From Exobasidium rhododendri (Eukaryota > Basidiomycota > Exobasidiomycetes > Exobasidiales > Exobasidiaceae), in the NCBI GenBank assembly GCA_026210745.1, contig CP110630.1, positions 1,488,001 to 1,552,000 of the forward strand: 64,000 nucleotides of DNA, read 5' to 3'. Below are positions 31,020-41,462 of the stretch, piece after piece (the stretch's first letter is position 1; the number at the start of each line of letters is the position of its first letter). The notes below the pieces were generated by a model. It searched no databases and was not told the DNA's origin. It saw only the letters and a list, made by a program, of their open reading frames with translations. The translations under genes and the position numbers were made by a program.

Positions 31020-32501
31020 TCAGTGCAACCCGCTCCCATATACTGCTTCATAGGAGGGTCGAGTTTTGACGTTAGTCCAGTAGGTTTTAATCTGGAAAAA
31101 GCGCATTGGAAAGGAGACTGAGTGTAAGGCGGACCCTGTGTACACACACCTCTGGTTTCTTCTCCTTCGACGACTCACCTTGACGCCTAGGCCTCGTTTA
31201 GCCAGGGCGTGAGTAGCGAGACAATCGTGAGAGAGCGCTTTTTCCAACGCCACTACTTCATCCTTTTCCCCTTCAGCTTGACTGGCAATTGCCATCAATC
31301 TAGCCAACCAAGGGATCAGGTGCAGATCAGCCAGCGAAACCTGGTCACCTAAAGCATAAGGCCCCGCGATCAGCTTCTCGACAGCGTAAAGCGTATCGAC
31401 GATGAAAGACCAATTTCGTCGAGACAGAGCAATGAAAGCTTCTGTGTTTGCCGGCGTGGGTGTGAGGTAGACGTTGTGCAGAGGCGACAGCTCTGTCGTC
31501 TTGTCGTTGTACCACTGCGCGAGGTGATACAGTAGACATTAGTCATCCCAATTCTTCATCATAGGAATCCCACTTCTCTTACCTTGACCAATTTCTCAGT
31601 CATAGCCGCTGTCCTGGGGTTCTCCCCTCCAGCGCTTGCCACTGCTTCTTCCTTGTAATGCTTCAATGCGGCTTCACTGAGCAGGAGTGTGCGCCAAAAG
31701 AAATTAGCGCTCTCCCATCTTTATTGCAACAACTTCCGTCTCTACGCACCGGTTCTTGCAGAAAGTTCCCTGAATGCCTTTCCTCTGCGTCTCGAATTCG
31801 GCCTCTGTCCTTGCAGCAAGAAACAAGGCATTACCGTCTGCTGCCGTAGAGTGGACCAGCTGTAACATACATTGCATGAGTAAATCGAGACACACAAGCA
31901 AGATGACAACACGACGGACGACTGGCGCGAACTCACTGTAATCAGTTCGTCTGATGCTGCTTTGCCTTCTATGGTCGCTGGTGCCAAGACTGGTGCCGGT
32001 CTACTGCTATCTTCGCCTTTGCTGTCCAGAATCTGTTGCGACCGAGAGGAGTCTGCCGATAATCGTAGACATCGTAAGTCCAAAATACGAAACATGACAC
32101 CAGGTAGTATTCGATGACTCACCTAGGAATTGAGCAATTTCAATGCTGTTGTCGATCGCTCTAAATTTCGTGTCTACTTCTTGACCAGTAGTGACAGCAA
32201 TGGGGACCACCAGAGTTGGGACGGTGCCTCTGGGATTGACCCTTAGAAAAGTGGGCGCGAAATTTTCTCCGTTGAACAGGTTCACTTGTCGAACCTCGTA
32301 GTCCGTGGGGCTGTAACCTTTCTCGACTAAGCAAAGCGAGGCAACAGATGCCCACAATGAGCCTGACAGAGAAGAGGAAAGGAGCGTCGTGAGCACTTGG
32401 TAGGCCTACTATCGGCCGTACATCAAGCGCATCGACCCACCTTGGAAGGTATAAAGGACAGCCTTTGGGAAATCTGTAGTTGCTTTTGCGGTCGTCGTCA
32501 T
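31020..32501 (-). CDS. Glutathione S-transferase-like protein
   Basis: Seven exons (32501-32441, 32362-32123, 32052-31937, 31859-31750, 31676-31583, 31514-31179, 31091-31020) give 342 residues, and all phases agree. The N-terminal thioredoxin-like domain shows LYTFQGSLWASVASLCLVEKG, the cis-Pro region NPRGTVPTLVVP and the Glu/Asp-Ser site AIDNSIEIAQFL. The all-helical C-domain follows with YALGDQVSLADLHLIPWLAR, the GST_C N-capping motif. Between the domains is an unusually long low-complexity spacer of about 60 residues. The protein ends YWTNVKTRPSYEAVYG. Fungal relatives detoxify electrophiles, but the substrate cannot be assigned. With six introns it is one of the most finely split genes here. 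Confidence 0.88.
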
Positions 32502-32865
32502 TGTTGGAAGGGCAGGGCAATGTGTCGAGCGGAATAGAAGAAGAAGTAGAAGAACAGGCAGAGTCCCAGCGCCTTTCGTGTACCTCTACGAGACTCTCAA
32601 CGCAAGGCACACAACGCCTCTGTTGCTTTTGCGGGGTGCTCGCGTGTCAATTCGACTCCCGATTTCAGCTGCTTATTTCAACAAACGAGGAGTCGGGAAA
32701 GGGTGAGTTAAATAATTGTAGTCAAATTAAAAGTAAAACCGTATAAAGGTGCAGATGTCAATGGCGCGCCCAGACAAGACGCCATTCGGGATGAACCTTC
32801 TACAGTAAAGGAAACCACATCAGAAAAGACAATCTAAGTACAGCATAACCACATCGCAGATTCGG
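32502..32865. other. Intergenic region GNAT protein / GST-like protein
   Basis: This 364-bp tandem spacer on the minus strand has no recognisable gene. Confidence 0.4.
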
Positions 32866-33421
32866 TCACGTCGCCTTTGGATTTCGCTGATAGCATACAA
32901 AGCCGTTCTTGAAACCTGCCTTGACGTACAAGAGCTGTGCGCGATGATTGTCGTGCTGTGTGGAATCTTTTGCGGTCAGCGTCGCGCCAAGCAAAGGGTC
33001 TCGTACTTTGTCGTGCGACTCTGTTCGACGACGTACGTACCTTTGTCTGCCAGTATACTCTAGCTGCGTCTCGCTTATCAGCGTCTTGATAGACATGCTC
33101 AATCAGTAGCCGACCTGTGCCGCGCGAACGACCAGTCTCATCCACGAACAAATCATGCAGGTAGATGTAGTCATTTACAGCAAGAGTAGAGCGATGACAG
33201 ACCCAATGCACGAGCCCGACAACTTTGCCATCCTCTGCTACAGCGAGAGATCCGTACATTGGCTCCTGTTCATCAAGAAATCGAGCAAAGGTGGTTGCTA
33301 TGACTGTTTCATCTGGTCGAATTTGGTAGTATTCATGGTATGCGAGGAACAGCTTCCGCCAAGCTGCCTCATCTCTCTGCGTCAGCGGTTTAATTGTCGT
33401 TCCTCCCGTTGTTGTCGCCAT
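32866..33421 (-). CDS. GNAT-family N-acetyltransferase
   Basis: Exons 33421-33041 and 32955-32866 flank an 85-nt intron and give 156 residues. The GNAT fold is clear: IKPLTQRDEAAWRKLFLAY at the start, a YGSLAVAEDGKVVGLVHWV beta pair, YLHDLFVDETGRSRGTGRLLIEHVY carrying the acetyl-CoA-binding R/Q-x-x-G-x-G/A loop, and after the splice HDNHRAQLLYVKAGFKNGFVCYQR. The spliced segment supplies the final helix and strand, which supports the intron. The sequence resembles spermidine/diamine-type or general GNATs of about 150 residues; the substrate is unknown. Confidence 0.9.
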
Positions 33422-34040
33422 GTTCGTAATAAGGTCGAGCTCAGTAGATGCGATAATAAGGCAACAAATAGTGTATGTCAGTCGATCAACATTTATACGT
33501 CTGTCAATCTCTATTTATATCTTAGTCGATCTCTATTTAGACATCTACCAACACAGAACCTCTTCTGCTGAGCGCTGACAGCAACAAAATTCCGCTAGCG
33601 TGAATTGCAGCCGCGAAGAAGTGCAATGCCCTGTGCTCGACCGTGGTCCCTTAGACAAGGGATCGAGGCGCAATATGTGATCGTCCATCTCCCTCCCAGC
33701 CCCGGAGGATTACATTGTTCTACTTGGCGAGAAAATCTTACACTCCGAAGCCCGCTCTTTCAAAGTGAAGAGTGTATATGACCGCAACCCACTGGTCCTT
33801 CATTGATTCCGCGGAATAGATGTTCCTCTTTCGAGCTCCTTTTCCATGTCCTTTGCCGCCTCAGCTACGTACGCCGCTGCGCCGAGCATGACCCTATCCG
33901 TCCAACGTCGCAGTCAGAAGGTCCTCCATCGATGCGAAGTTTTCCTCTGTCTATCTTCTATATAAGGAAATGGTATTCGCTCTCTTGTTCATACCTCTGC
34001 CCCGTAAACTCCAATCTCTCTCAGACCTTGCTAACTCGAT
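33422..34040. promoter_or_regulatory. Divergent intergenic region, GNAT protein / secreted protein A
   Basis: These 619 bp hold divergent promoters, with a TATA-like box at 33959-33966. No further gene was recognised. Confidence 0.4.
33959..33966 (+). promoter_or_regulatory. TATA-like box before secreted protein A
   Basis: The sequence TATATAAG lies 75 bp before the ATG at 34041. A strong TATA box fits an inducible rather than housekeeping gene, but no transcription start is known. Confidence 0.5.
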
Positions 34041-34674
34041 ATGACTTTACCTCTCATCGCTCGTCTACTAGCCTCTCTCGGTGAGACATCCATGAGCTTT
34101 CGTAGATGGATTTCGTTTGTACTGACCGGAGAGAACGCTACCTGTCCCTACAACAGTCCTTACCGTCACTGTCGTCTTAGGTGCCACTACAAAGTACAAG
34201 TTGTGCGCCGAAGTCCACGATCCAGCTCACAAGATTTACAACAACGACAACAGTGTTTCCGTGAATCCTGACCTGGAACATTGGGGCCTTATCAGAGAGA
34301 TCACAGTCGACCCCAGCACTGGAGAGCGAAGGACAAAAGTCAAAGGATTTGAGCACAAGTACAGGAACGGCTTCAGTAAATTCGGAGGCCTGGGTCTTAA
34401 TGTTTTTCATCAGTACACTGTCGACCCCACGCCTACTGCCAAGAAAGGGATCTACTACTTTGAACTACGGAACAGCTCCCCTGCGCTAGGTGCACCCCGA
34501 TTTGCTGCACCAAAAGACCAGCCTCTCATCTATGGATTCCACTTCAAGGACAGTATCTCAAGATACTACTATCTTACAAACGTTGACACTTGTCAGATTC
34601 ATATGGAATCCTTCCCAGACGCTTTACTCAACCCGGTAGAGTCAGTGACCGTTCACAGTATCCCCAAGAAGTAG
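34041..34674 (+). CDS. Small secreted protein A (function unknown)
   Basis: Exons 34041-34080 and 34157-34674 give 185 residues. The splice joins a 40-nt first exon and completes a signal peptide, MTLPLIARLLASLVLTVTVV with a likely cut after LGA. The mature part has two cysteines (in KLCAEVH near the N-terminus and DTCQIH near the C-terminus) that could pair, plus aromatic strands GIYYFELRNSS, LIYGFHFKDS and RYYYLT, and ends SVTVHSIPKK. I recognise no family. Exon 1 length, phase and position within the signal peptide match the secreted gene at 40670, and weak similarity (VK..K..GLN.. and a TVH ending) suggests divergent paralogues. Candidate effector or wall protein; inference only. Confidence 0.72.
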
Positions 34675-34975
34675 ACGTTATCCTTGGCAAGAAAGGCATA
34701 CCTCAGCGAGGCCAGGGTAAGGCTTGGAGTGTGACGACGTAACATTGCTTGTCAGATTTCCACTTCTTTGTGGTCACGTCACAAGGCGCAAGAAAGTGGA
34801 ACACCGCACGTCTCTTCCTCTGTTCTATCTATACTTCAATGGAATGAATGGTGCCTCAGCTCGTCTTACTTTCGTGTGCGTAAGAGACATCAATGTCAAG
34901 ATCATTGAATACGCATAGGCACCTCTTCGTGGTGTGGAGTCGCGCATTCATTGCATGCATACGTAATCACTACAA
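34675..34975. other. Convergent intergenic region, two secreted-protein genes
   Basis: This 301-bp convergent spacer has no gene or repeat recognised. Confidence 0.4.
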
Positions 34976-35668
34976 TCATTCATCATCGACGTCGTCGTCA
35001 TTTTCATCGTTGCTCTGCTCCTTCTGGTCTTCTCCGCTGGTGTGTGCACCATCAGAGCTCGTTCCTGGGCTCAATCGTACCCAAGAGATGCTGTCGAACA
35101 CGTGAGGGTTGACAGCCTTCTCTCCGCCGTTCAGCTTTCTCATCGCAAGGTCACTCAGTAAGATGTCCTGATTTTGGGCCTGAAGTGATGTGAGAAACAT
35201 GGTCGTGCGTGGGGTGTTGAGCCTCAATGAAAGTCATTCCGCCATTTCAGCCTGCAAACTCACACTTGCCACCTCCACCACTAGAGCGTCCACCTGGTAC
35301 TGTCCCGTGCTCACACGAATCGTGTCTCCACAATTGACGCTCTTGTACGTGTTGATGTACAGGGATGAGACACCAATATAGAGCTTCTCGTCTCCATCAA
35401 TGACGACCTTGTTGCTGTAAGAGCAAGATATTCTCAGGAGTCGCTCCAGCACATACGAGCACCGTGTCAACAGCACTTACCAACCAGTCACGCCATTGTT
35501 GCCCTTGCTGAAGTCAGACCATACCCCACGTCCGTGATGCCATCTGAGCTGGGAGTCGGCACGCTCCTTACCAGTGTCTTCTTGACCATCGAAAGCGGTA
35601 GGGATAGCACCCACAAGAGCAGCGATAGACAGCAAGGCGAACAAGGCAGTAAGTTTTAAGGGAAGCAT
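34976..35668 (-). CDS. Secreted protein with RlpA/expansin-like double-psi beta-barrel fold
   Basis: Exons 35668-35481, 35414-35264 and 35179-34976 give 180 residues. A signal peptide (KLTALFALLSIAALVGA) is followed by a domain with the order seen in fungal DPBB proteins: WHHGRGVWSDF, NNGVTGC, LYIGVSSLYINTYKSVNCGDTIRV, YQVDALVVEVAS and DILLSDLAMRKLN, ending ISWVRLSPG. The Gly-Cys and Cys-Gly-Asp pair is kept, but the usual D-R-C motif after the third strand is absent, and so are catalytic residues of lytic relatives. A very acidic tail of ~30 residues ends the protein. Fungal DPBB proteins include expansin-like wall-loosening and plant-interaction proteins; the exact role is unknown. Confidence 0.75.
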
Positions 35669-36373
35669 ACTGATGAAGGATGAAAGAGGTGTGGAGTGAT
35701 GTGTGAAAAATTAGGTGCAAGGAAGAGGGGCGCAGGGCAAGGCTGGGGTGTGGAAGAGTGATGAGCAGGAAAAGTCTCAAAATCCGGACACACTCTCCTT
35801 ATTTATCCCTTCCTCCATTGCACGTTACGTTCAGTCCCCAGTTTCTACCATCGTAACAGCTCAAGGTTGCTGCGCTGTCCAATCTAGCAAGTTGTGGACG
35901 TTGGAGATGCGCTGAACCCAACATGCTATGGCCAATTCGGTCCCTACTCAAGGAAAGTACCGCCATTAGGTGGGGTAAAGAAGCCACAATCAAGCCACAC
36001 ATCTGTGCCTCTGGTCGTGGCTGAAGTTGGCCCTCTCCTCTTCGGAGATTCACAGCATAAATTCACAAGCCAAGTCGAAAATTGTGTCACGAATCTTACT
36101 CACTGTACTGGGCTGTGCCGGAGTGAGCACTGGACAAGCCCCCTCTTTCCTTATACGTGTGCTACTCAACTTCCTCCTCATACAAGTACTGTCTCCTCTG
36201 TTTCCCTTGAGATCACGCTCTCACCTCGCTACATCCCAGTCGTGAACCTCAATTAAGTGCACCCCGAAACGCCTCCCATCACATGATCGAATGAATGCCG
36301 GGGACCGGAATAGGGCCACTGTGATGGAAGAAGGAAATTCGCTACTGGTCATTCGAAAGAGGGGGTGGCTACA
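35669..36373. other. Intergenic region between DPBB protein and NmrA-like protein
   Basis: These 705 bp hold the DPBB promoter (CTTATTTAT near 35798-35806 reads as a TATA-like ATAAATAAG on the minus strand) and the 3' region of the NmrA-like gene. Short open frames lack ATG starts or family features. Confidence 0.4.
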
Positions 36374-37324
36374 CTACAAGCTGTTCATGATCTTGCTTTC
36401 CCGTGCCCAACGTGCCAAGGAAGATTTGTCCGTAATCCCCAGCCCAGCGTCGAGTCGAGCTTGGTCATTGTTGGCGTCTACCCCAAAGTAGCTGTAATCG
36501 CGAAGATTTTCCATCATTTCCGTCATTCGAAGCGAAATAGCGGCCGGCAAGAAGCCACCAAAGACTTGCGAAGATACTTCATTGTACTTGAATGGCTTTC
36601 CAGTCGCTTCAGTGAGGATTTGTGCGATCTCATTCGGCGTCAGCCACTCTGTCACGGCTTGCGCATGCAGACCATCGATTCTACCTGGATCGGCGGTCAG
36701 TAGGGCAGCGACGTACAGACCTGTGTCGTTGCCTGCGTCCAGCAGCGGAACAGCCGTTCGATCACCATGTCCCCATGGAAAATTGAGGAGTCGCACGCCG
36801 TCCGCATTGGGCGCTAAATTTCTCTCAAAGTTTGACATGTACGTAGACGGAACAAAGTAGGAGGCGACGAATTTGTCTCCCTTGCCTTTGACCGATTCGA
36901 TGTACTCCATCACCTTGACTTTGCTCTCGAAGTGGAGTACGTTGAGCAACTTGCCACCTGATGTCTTGCTGGGGCTTGGCACGCTTGACCAGATCAGATG
37001 CCTGACTTTTGCGGCAATGCAAGCGTCTACGATTGCCTTCCCCTGCTCGATCTCCGCTTCAGTGTCGGGGATCGTCAACGTGACAGCAAAGACAGCATCT
37101 GAGCCTCGCACTGCGTTCAGCAATGTTTCCGGTCGCTCCAGATCAGCATAGACTACATCGACTCCCTCTGAAGCCAAGCCGAGTGCATTTTGTCCGTTGA
37201 CATCTCTCGTGATCCCTCTCAAGTTCCATTTCGATGACAGCACAGAGTTGGCTTGAACGGTATGTATCACACTTGCACCTTGTTGCCCTTGAGCGCCAAA
37301 CACAGTGAGAAGAGACTTGGACAT
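36374..37324 (-). CDS. NmrA-like NAD(P)-binding protein
   Basis: This intronless gene of 316 residues starts at ATG 37324. The Rossmann dinucleotide loop is visible at the start as FGAQGQQGASVI (G-x-x-G-x-x-G), followed by RGITRDVNG, VDVVYADLERPETLLNAVRGSDAVFAVT and the IWSSVPSPSKTSGGK segment. The atypical SDR family lacks the YxxxK catalytic pair, as here. It includes redox sensors such as HSCARG and the nitrogen repressor NmrA as well as enzymes. It is divergent from a Zn2Cys6 transcription factor across 471 bp, a layout that could reflect a shared regulatory circuit but proves nothing. Confidence 0.9.
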   Translation of the reverse strand: MSKSLLTVFGAQGQQGASVIHTVQANSVLSSKWNLRGITRDVNGQNALGLASEGVDVVYADLERPETLLNAVRGSDAVFAVTLTIPDTEAEIEQGKAIVDACIAAKVRHLIWSSVPSPSKTSGGKLLNVLHFESKVKVMEYIESVKGKGDKFVASYFVPSTYMSNFERNLAPNADGVRLLNFPWGHGDRTAVPLLDAGNDTGLYVAALLTADPGRIDGLHAQAVTEWLTPNEIAQILTEATGKPFKYNEVSSQVFGGFLPAAISLRMTEMMENLRDYSYFGVDANNDQARLDAGLGITDKSSLARWARESKIMNSL

Positions 37325-37795
37325 GGCCGTGTGCACAAGTGTGGGGACTTGAGTGAAGTTATGAAGTGAAGAGCGGAAGAGATTTGATCAAAATCTTCCC
37401 CCTTATACCTTTCATTCCCCCTCCCCTGCCAGATCCACTCTCAGACCTTTCAGGCTGATGAGGAGACGCAGACCGGTATCATGCGTCATCAAAGCATTGC
37501 TTGATATCATCTCCGGTCGCCATTACTGATCTAGTTTCATTTCAATAGCGCCGTGTCATAAACGATAGGTACGCCGGCCGCTCAGATGTCCGGTTGAGAA
37601 AAGCAAGTCCCTCAGGCGCGTCGCCTCCACTCCTGCCATGCCCTCGTAAGCGATCGTTGCTCCGGTCTCTCCCACCCTTCTCCGGTCACCTGAACCGTGG
37701 GAACCCCTCCCCTCTCTCACATCCTCACACCGCACCGGTTCTCTTCTTTCCTCTCTCTCTCTCTCTCCTACACAATTGACCTGCCGTCTGCCAAA
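37325..37795. promoter_or_regulatory. Divergent intergenic region, NmrA-like protein / Zn2Cys6 factor
   Basis: This 471-bp divergent promoter contains a CT repeat (37751-37767) just before the transcription-factor start and a TATA-like box for the NmrA-like gene at 37402-37407. Confidence 0.45.
37402..37407 (-). promoter_or_regulatory. TATA-like box before NmrA-like gene
   Basis: Minus-strand TATAAG within GGTATAAGG lies about 78 bp before the ATG at 37324. Confidence 0.4.
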
Positions 37796-40199
37796 ATGAA
37801 AAGAGGCCGCAGTTCTCGTCAGATTCTTTCCTGTAAACGATGTCGGAAAATGAAGGAAAAGTGCGATCAGAATCGAGTAGAAGGGTGCGGAAATTGTAAG
37901 AGGAGAAGGGCAGAGTGTATCTGGTTGAAGCCCGGGCAGTGTTCGTTCGAGAGCTCTCCTCATCTTTCCAGCCCAAGAAGCAGTGGAGTGAATCCTACGG
38001 CATCTCGTCGCCAACGAGACCGAGTCGAAGAGGCGCACAAGAATGACCTACCAATATCACCACCTCCGTCTTCTTCCACTTCCGCGCTCACTCCTGCTCC
38101 TTCCTCTTCTACTCCTCGCAGCTCTGCTCCTAGCGCCACCTCTGCTGCTCCGACATATCACTCTACAGATCGATGCTGCCGACTAGCAGATCGCATATGG
38201 CATCAACTTCCATCAAAGAAGCAAGCGAAGCAGATACTGCATCTTTACATGGATCAACCGCTGACCTTGTGGAAGTGTGTAGACGAGAAAGAGCTTGTGA
38301 TGTCCTTTGAAGAAACGTGGCATGCTCTTTCTGCCTCTAGAGGAGAGTCGCACAGCGCAGAATTTAAGAAATGCCCCATCTCATTTGATGCAGTAGCGCT
38401 ACTACTGGTCATCTTGGCTTCGACGTGGGAGCTCATGCCTAAAACATACATGATTGCACTGGGCATGGTACCGTCTTCTGATGCCTCACACGAGCGTATC
38501 ATGACTTGGATAGAGCTTTACTTGGAGTGCTTCCAGTATTGCTGCTCTGACCAGAATGAAGCAGGGATAGGCATACTGCAGTCTGTCTTCCTCTTCAATG
38601 CAATCTTGACGGACAAGATTGACAAAGGGAAACAGCTGTCTCTCTTAGATGCTGCCATGCGTAGTGCTCGCCAACTAGGGCTGGATCGCTTGTCGAATGC
38701 GGAAGAGGATGGTAAATTTTGGGAAAGGTACGGTAATCATGAAGGGCTTCTATTAGCTACCCACACCGCTCAACGCCGCGGAAAGCTTACTTGGGCGGTC
38801 TCCATGCTGTATGCTGGGAACAACACGGCAAGAGAGATTGGCAGAGCTGTCTGGTGTGGACTTGTCATGATCGAGAGTGGCATCTCTTCCTCACCAGACT
38901 GGTCGCCCAGAAGTGTCCTGGACACGCAGACACCCGGCACCCTTTCAAAAGGGGAGAGAAAGGAAGACGAGGAAGCAAATGTGAGTTCTTTGGCGGCACA
39001 GGTGCAGCGATCTGCCCTTTTTGAATGATCACTCACTTTTCGTTTCTCGACAGCCCTTTCTCATCTGGCATCTTGTCAGTGAGTTGACGTTGCTGCTCCA
39101 AGAATGGACACATTTAAAGGCAGAATGTCAAGCGCATGGCCTGGGACCTGATTTCGCAAGGGCAGTACCTATCCAAGATCGCATCAGAAGACTGCTCCAC
39201 GAGTGGGGTGGGACGGGGCCACTACTCAGATTCGACAATCGAAGAAACGACAACGAAAGTGACTTCTCGCTCAAGCAAAGGAACAAGGAGATTCTTCAAC
39301 GCGCTTGGTGTACGTTCTGCATCCTCACCAAGACGTTGATGGTCGTGAGTGGACATCAGTACAAAATTGCTTCAGCTTGAACTGCGTGAAAATCACTGAC
39401 TGATCACCCCGGATACGATCTCGCAGCAACGTCCTTTCCTGAGCGTTGCCTATCGTAGGGGTGGGGAAATGGCCTTTCTGATTGAGGACACGGTCCAGTG
39501 TGCTTTGGGTATCATCCAAGGCGCAAGGAACATCATCCAGACATTCGGGTGGATGCCAATGAACAGCTCAGTGAGTGTTTGTTGCTCTCCATCCTACTCC
39601 CCTCCTCTCCTCTGCTCACATCTCACAACTTCATTCTGCCAGCTCGCTAAGCACTCGCTGCTGCAGTCTGCCTTGATCCTCCTCCTCGACTTCTTCTTTC
39701 GTCCCCATCGATTTGAGCAAAATGTACAAGACAGTCTTTACTTTGTCATTGCCAAACTCAAGGAGAATTCGGTGAGTGGTGCGGCAGATGCGGACATGTT
39801 TTGACAGGACACTAAAAAAGCTGCGACCGCCAAAAGAAACATTACACCTCCGTCAGTCTACTGTACGATGCAGGAAGCAAGTTGGAATTGTTGCTGTCAT
39901 TCTGTGCAAGACGAAGTCATTGTGAAGAAGGGCCTTCCACTGAATGGGAAGAGTCCATGGCGTTGGATGAGTTAGACGAACAGCTACGACAGTTTGGTAA
40001 GGTGATCTGGTCTCTCGGCGAGACTGATTCTTTGCTGGATGAATCGTCCACTGCCTCTGATGCTGCTACTACCGCTACGGCTCCCATCGTCACCAACGAG
40101 ACCTCACCTGGTGATCCGTTTGAGTCGACTCAACAACGTACAGAGTGGGAAAGGGTGTGGCAAGACTTCTTCGGGTCGTTGGACTTCGCTGAAGGATAG
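37796..40199 (+). CDS. Zn(II)2Cys6 fungal transcription factor
   Basis: The model is 37796-38980, 39054-39344, 39427-39570, 39643-39771 and 39837-40199, giving 703 residues. The binuclear zinc cluster sits at residues 13-43: SCKRCRKMKEKC and EGCGNCKRRRAEC, with a basic linker. A Ser/Pro-rich stretch (~70-125) leads to the helical middle homology region (e.g. ISFDAVALLLVILASTWEL, WIELYLECFQYCC, AMRSARQLGLDRL). The acidic C-terminus ending WQDFFGSLDFAEG looks like an activation domain. The last intron is uncertain: the only acceptor that keeps the open C-terminal frame is an AAG at 39836 (65-nt intron with a CACTAAA branch-like site); a consensus CAG at 39873 would give an early stop near 39973. 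Confidence 0.82.
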
Positions 40200-40669
40200 T
40201 GGGACTGGAGCACCGACCAAGAGCAGTGTCTGTTTAAGGCTTTTAAGGCGACGGCGCCGTCAGTAGATTTTATGCTCATTGAGCGAGTCCCGACCATCTA
40301 AGACTGGCGGAGAATAATTGGCAAGGTGACTCGCGATCGATGGCTCAGCTACACATCTATACTTGCACAATGGGAGATGTGAAGGTCTTTTTTGCTAGCA
40401 CAGGAGCTGACATACAAGTTTCATTCCCCTCGCATGCGCAAGCCAGTGCCGTTCCGACTTGTGGCGCCAGATCTTCAGAAGCATCTCGCACACTTTGCGG
40501 CGGGGATCGAATCGCAAGCTTTCTCCTTGGCGACTTTCTGTACTCTCACATACGTGCCCTGGACCGCCTGCTTAAAGGTACAAGTAGTAGTGGATTTGTA
40601 TCCCCCCTTTCATCGACCTCTTTCCATCCCTTCTCACACACCCCGCTCAACTCATCTGACATCTAGCCA
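40200..40669. promoter_or_regulatory. Intergenic region upstream of secreted protein B
   Basis: These 470 bp contain an ATG-started frame of 108 codons (40340-40666) without family features, considered chance. The remainder is the presumed promoter. Confidence 0.4.
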
Positions 40670-41462
40670 ATGAAGACGTCTTCTCTCTTGTGCCTGGCCC
40701 TCGTCACTGGTGAGTATTGACGATTGCGGAGAGCTGACTGGCGCACCTGCTCACACTCCTTTCTATCACTCCCCAGTCGCAAGCTTCTTTGCTACTTCGG
40801 CTGCGGAACACAATGCACTTGGGGCTACCAATGCAGGAACGAATCTTCCACTCGAAGACCCCGAGGAGCCAAATACTTGTGTGTACGACGAGCCATCTCT
40901 GGAAAACCTTGATGCTGGCTTGACGCTTGTAAGGGGTACGGACAGTCCCACGGGAGTCGATGAAGTAACCGTGAAGAACTACTATGCCAAAAAGACCATG
41001 TATGAAGGATTAAATTTCACTCTGGCGATCACCAATGGGCCATTGGGCCGTGAAGATGGCGATGGTGTGACGCCTGGACAAGAATGGAACGGCTATCAAG
41101 AGTATCAGTTCAATGTTTCACGAACAAAGACTTCCCCTAAGTTCTTCAGGAATCAGTACAAGTTTGCCTTTGCAGTACATCGTGCCAACACAGACGGAGT
41201 GGAATACTGGCATATCGACGAGAAAGACGTCAAGGCGAATGTCGGATTCTGCAAATCCATGGACAGCGACACGTTCAATCGAGCTGAAAATCCCCTTGCT
41301 TACATTACCGTTCATCGATATCTACCGACGGGAGAAGCAAATAAGAAGGATGACGCTCTATCGAAACAGAAGATTGAAGGAGCAACAAAGAAGGATGAAT
41401 CAGATTCGAAAGGCACGGCGGCAAGAGCGCTTTCGGATGCCTGTGAAGCAGGGGAACTTTAA
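40670..41462 (+). CDS. Small secreted protein B (function unknown)
   Basis: Exons 40670-40709 and 40777-41462 give 241 residues. As in secreted protein A, a 40-nt first exon encodes 13 codons plus one base, and the splice creates a Val inside the signal peptide: MKTSSLLCLALVTVASFFA, with a likely cut after TSA. The mature part has two cysteines (NTCVYDE and GFCKSMD), a possible N-glycosylation site in LNFTLAIT and another in FNVSRT, aromatic strands YQEYQFNV and YKFAFAVHR, and a hydrophilic Lys/Asp/Ser-rich tail after YITVHRYLPTG. No family recognised. The shared gene structure suggests kinship with the gene at 34041. Confidence 0.72.

Noticed and set aside
37556-38038. 160-residue minus-strand frame across the promoter and start of the Zn2Cys6 factor
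   Set aside because: Opposite strand to a certain zinc-cluster coding region; composition is that of antisense low-complexity DNA.
40340-40666. ATG-started 108-residue frame before secreted protein B
   Set aside because: No signal peptide, no domain, ends at the presumed promoter of the next gene; probably chance.
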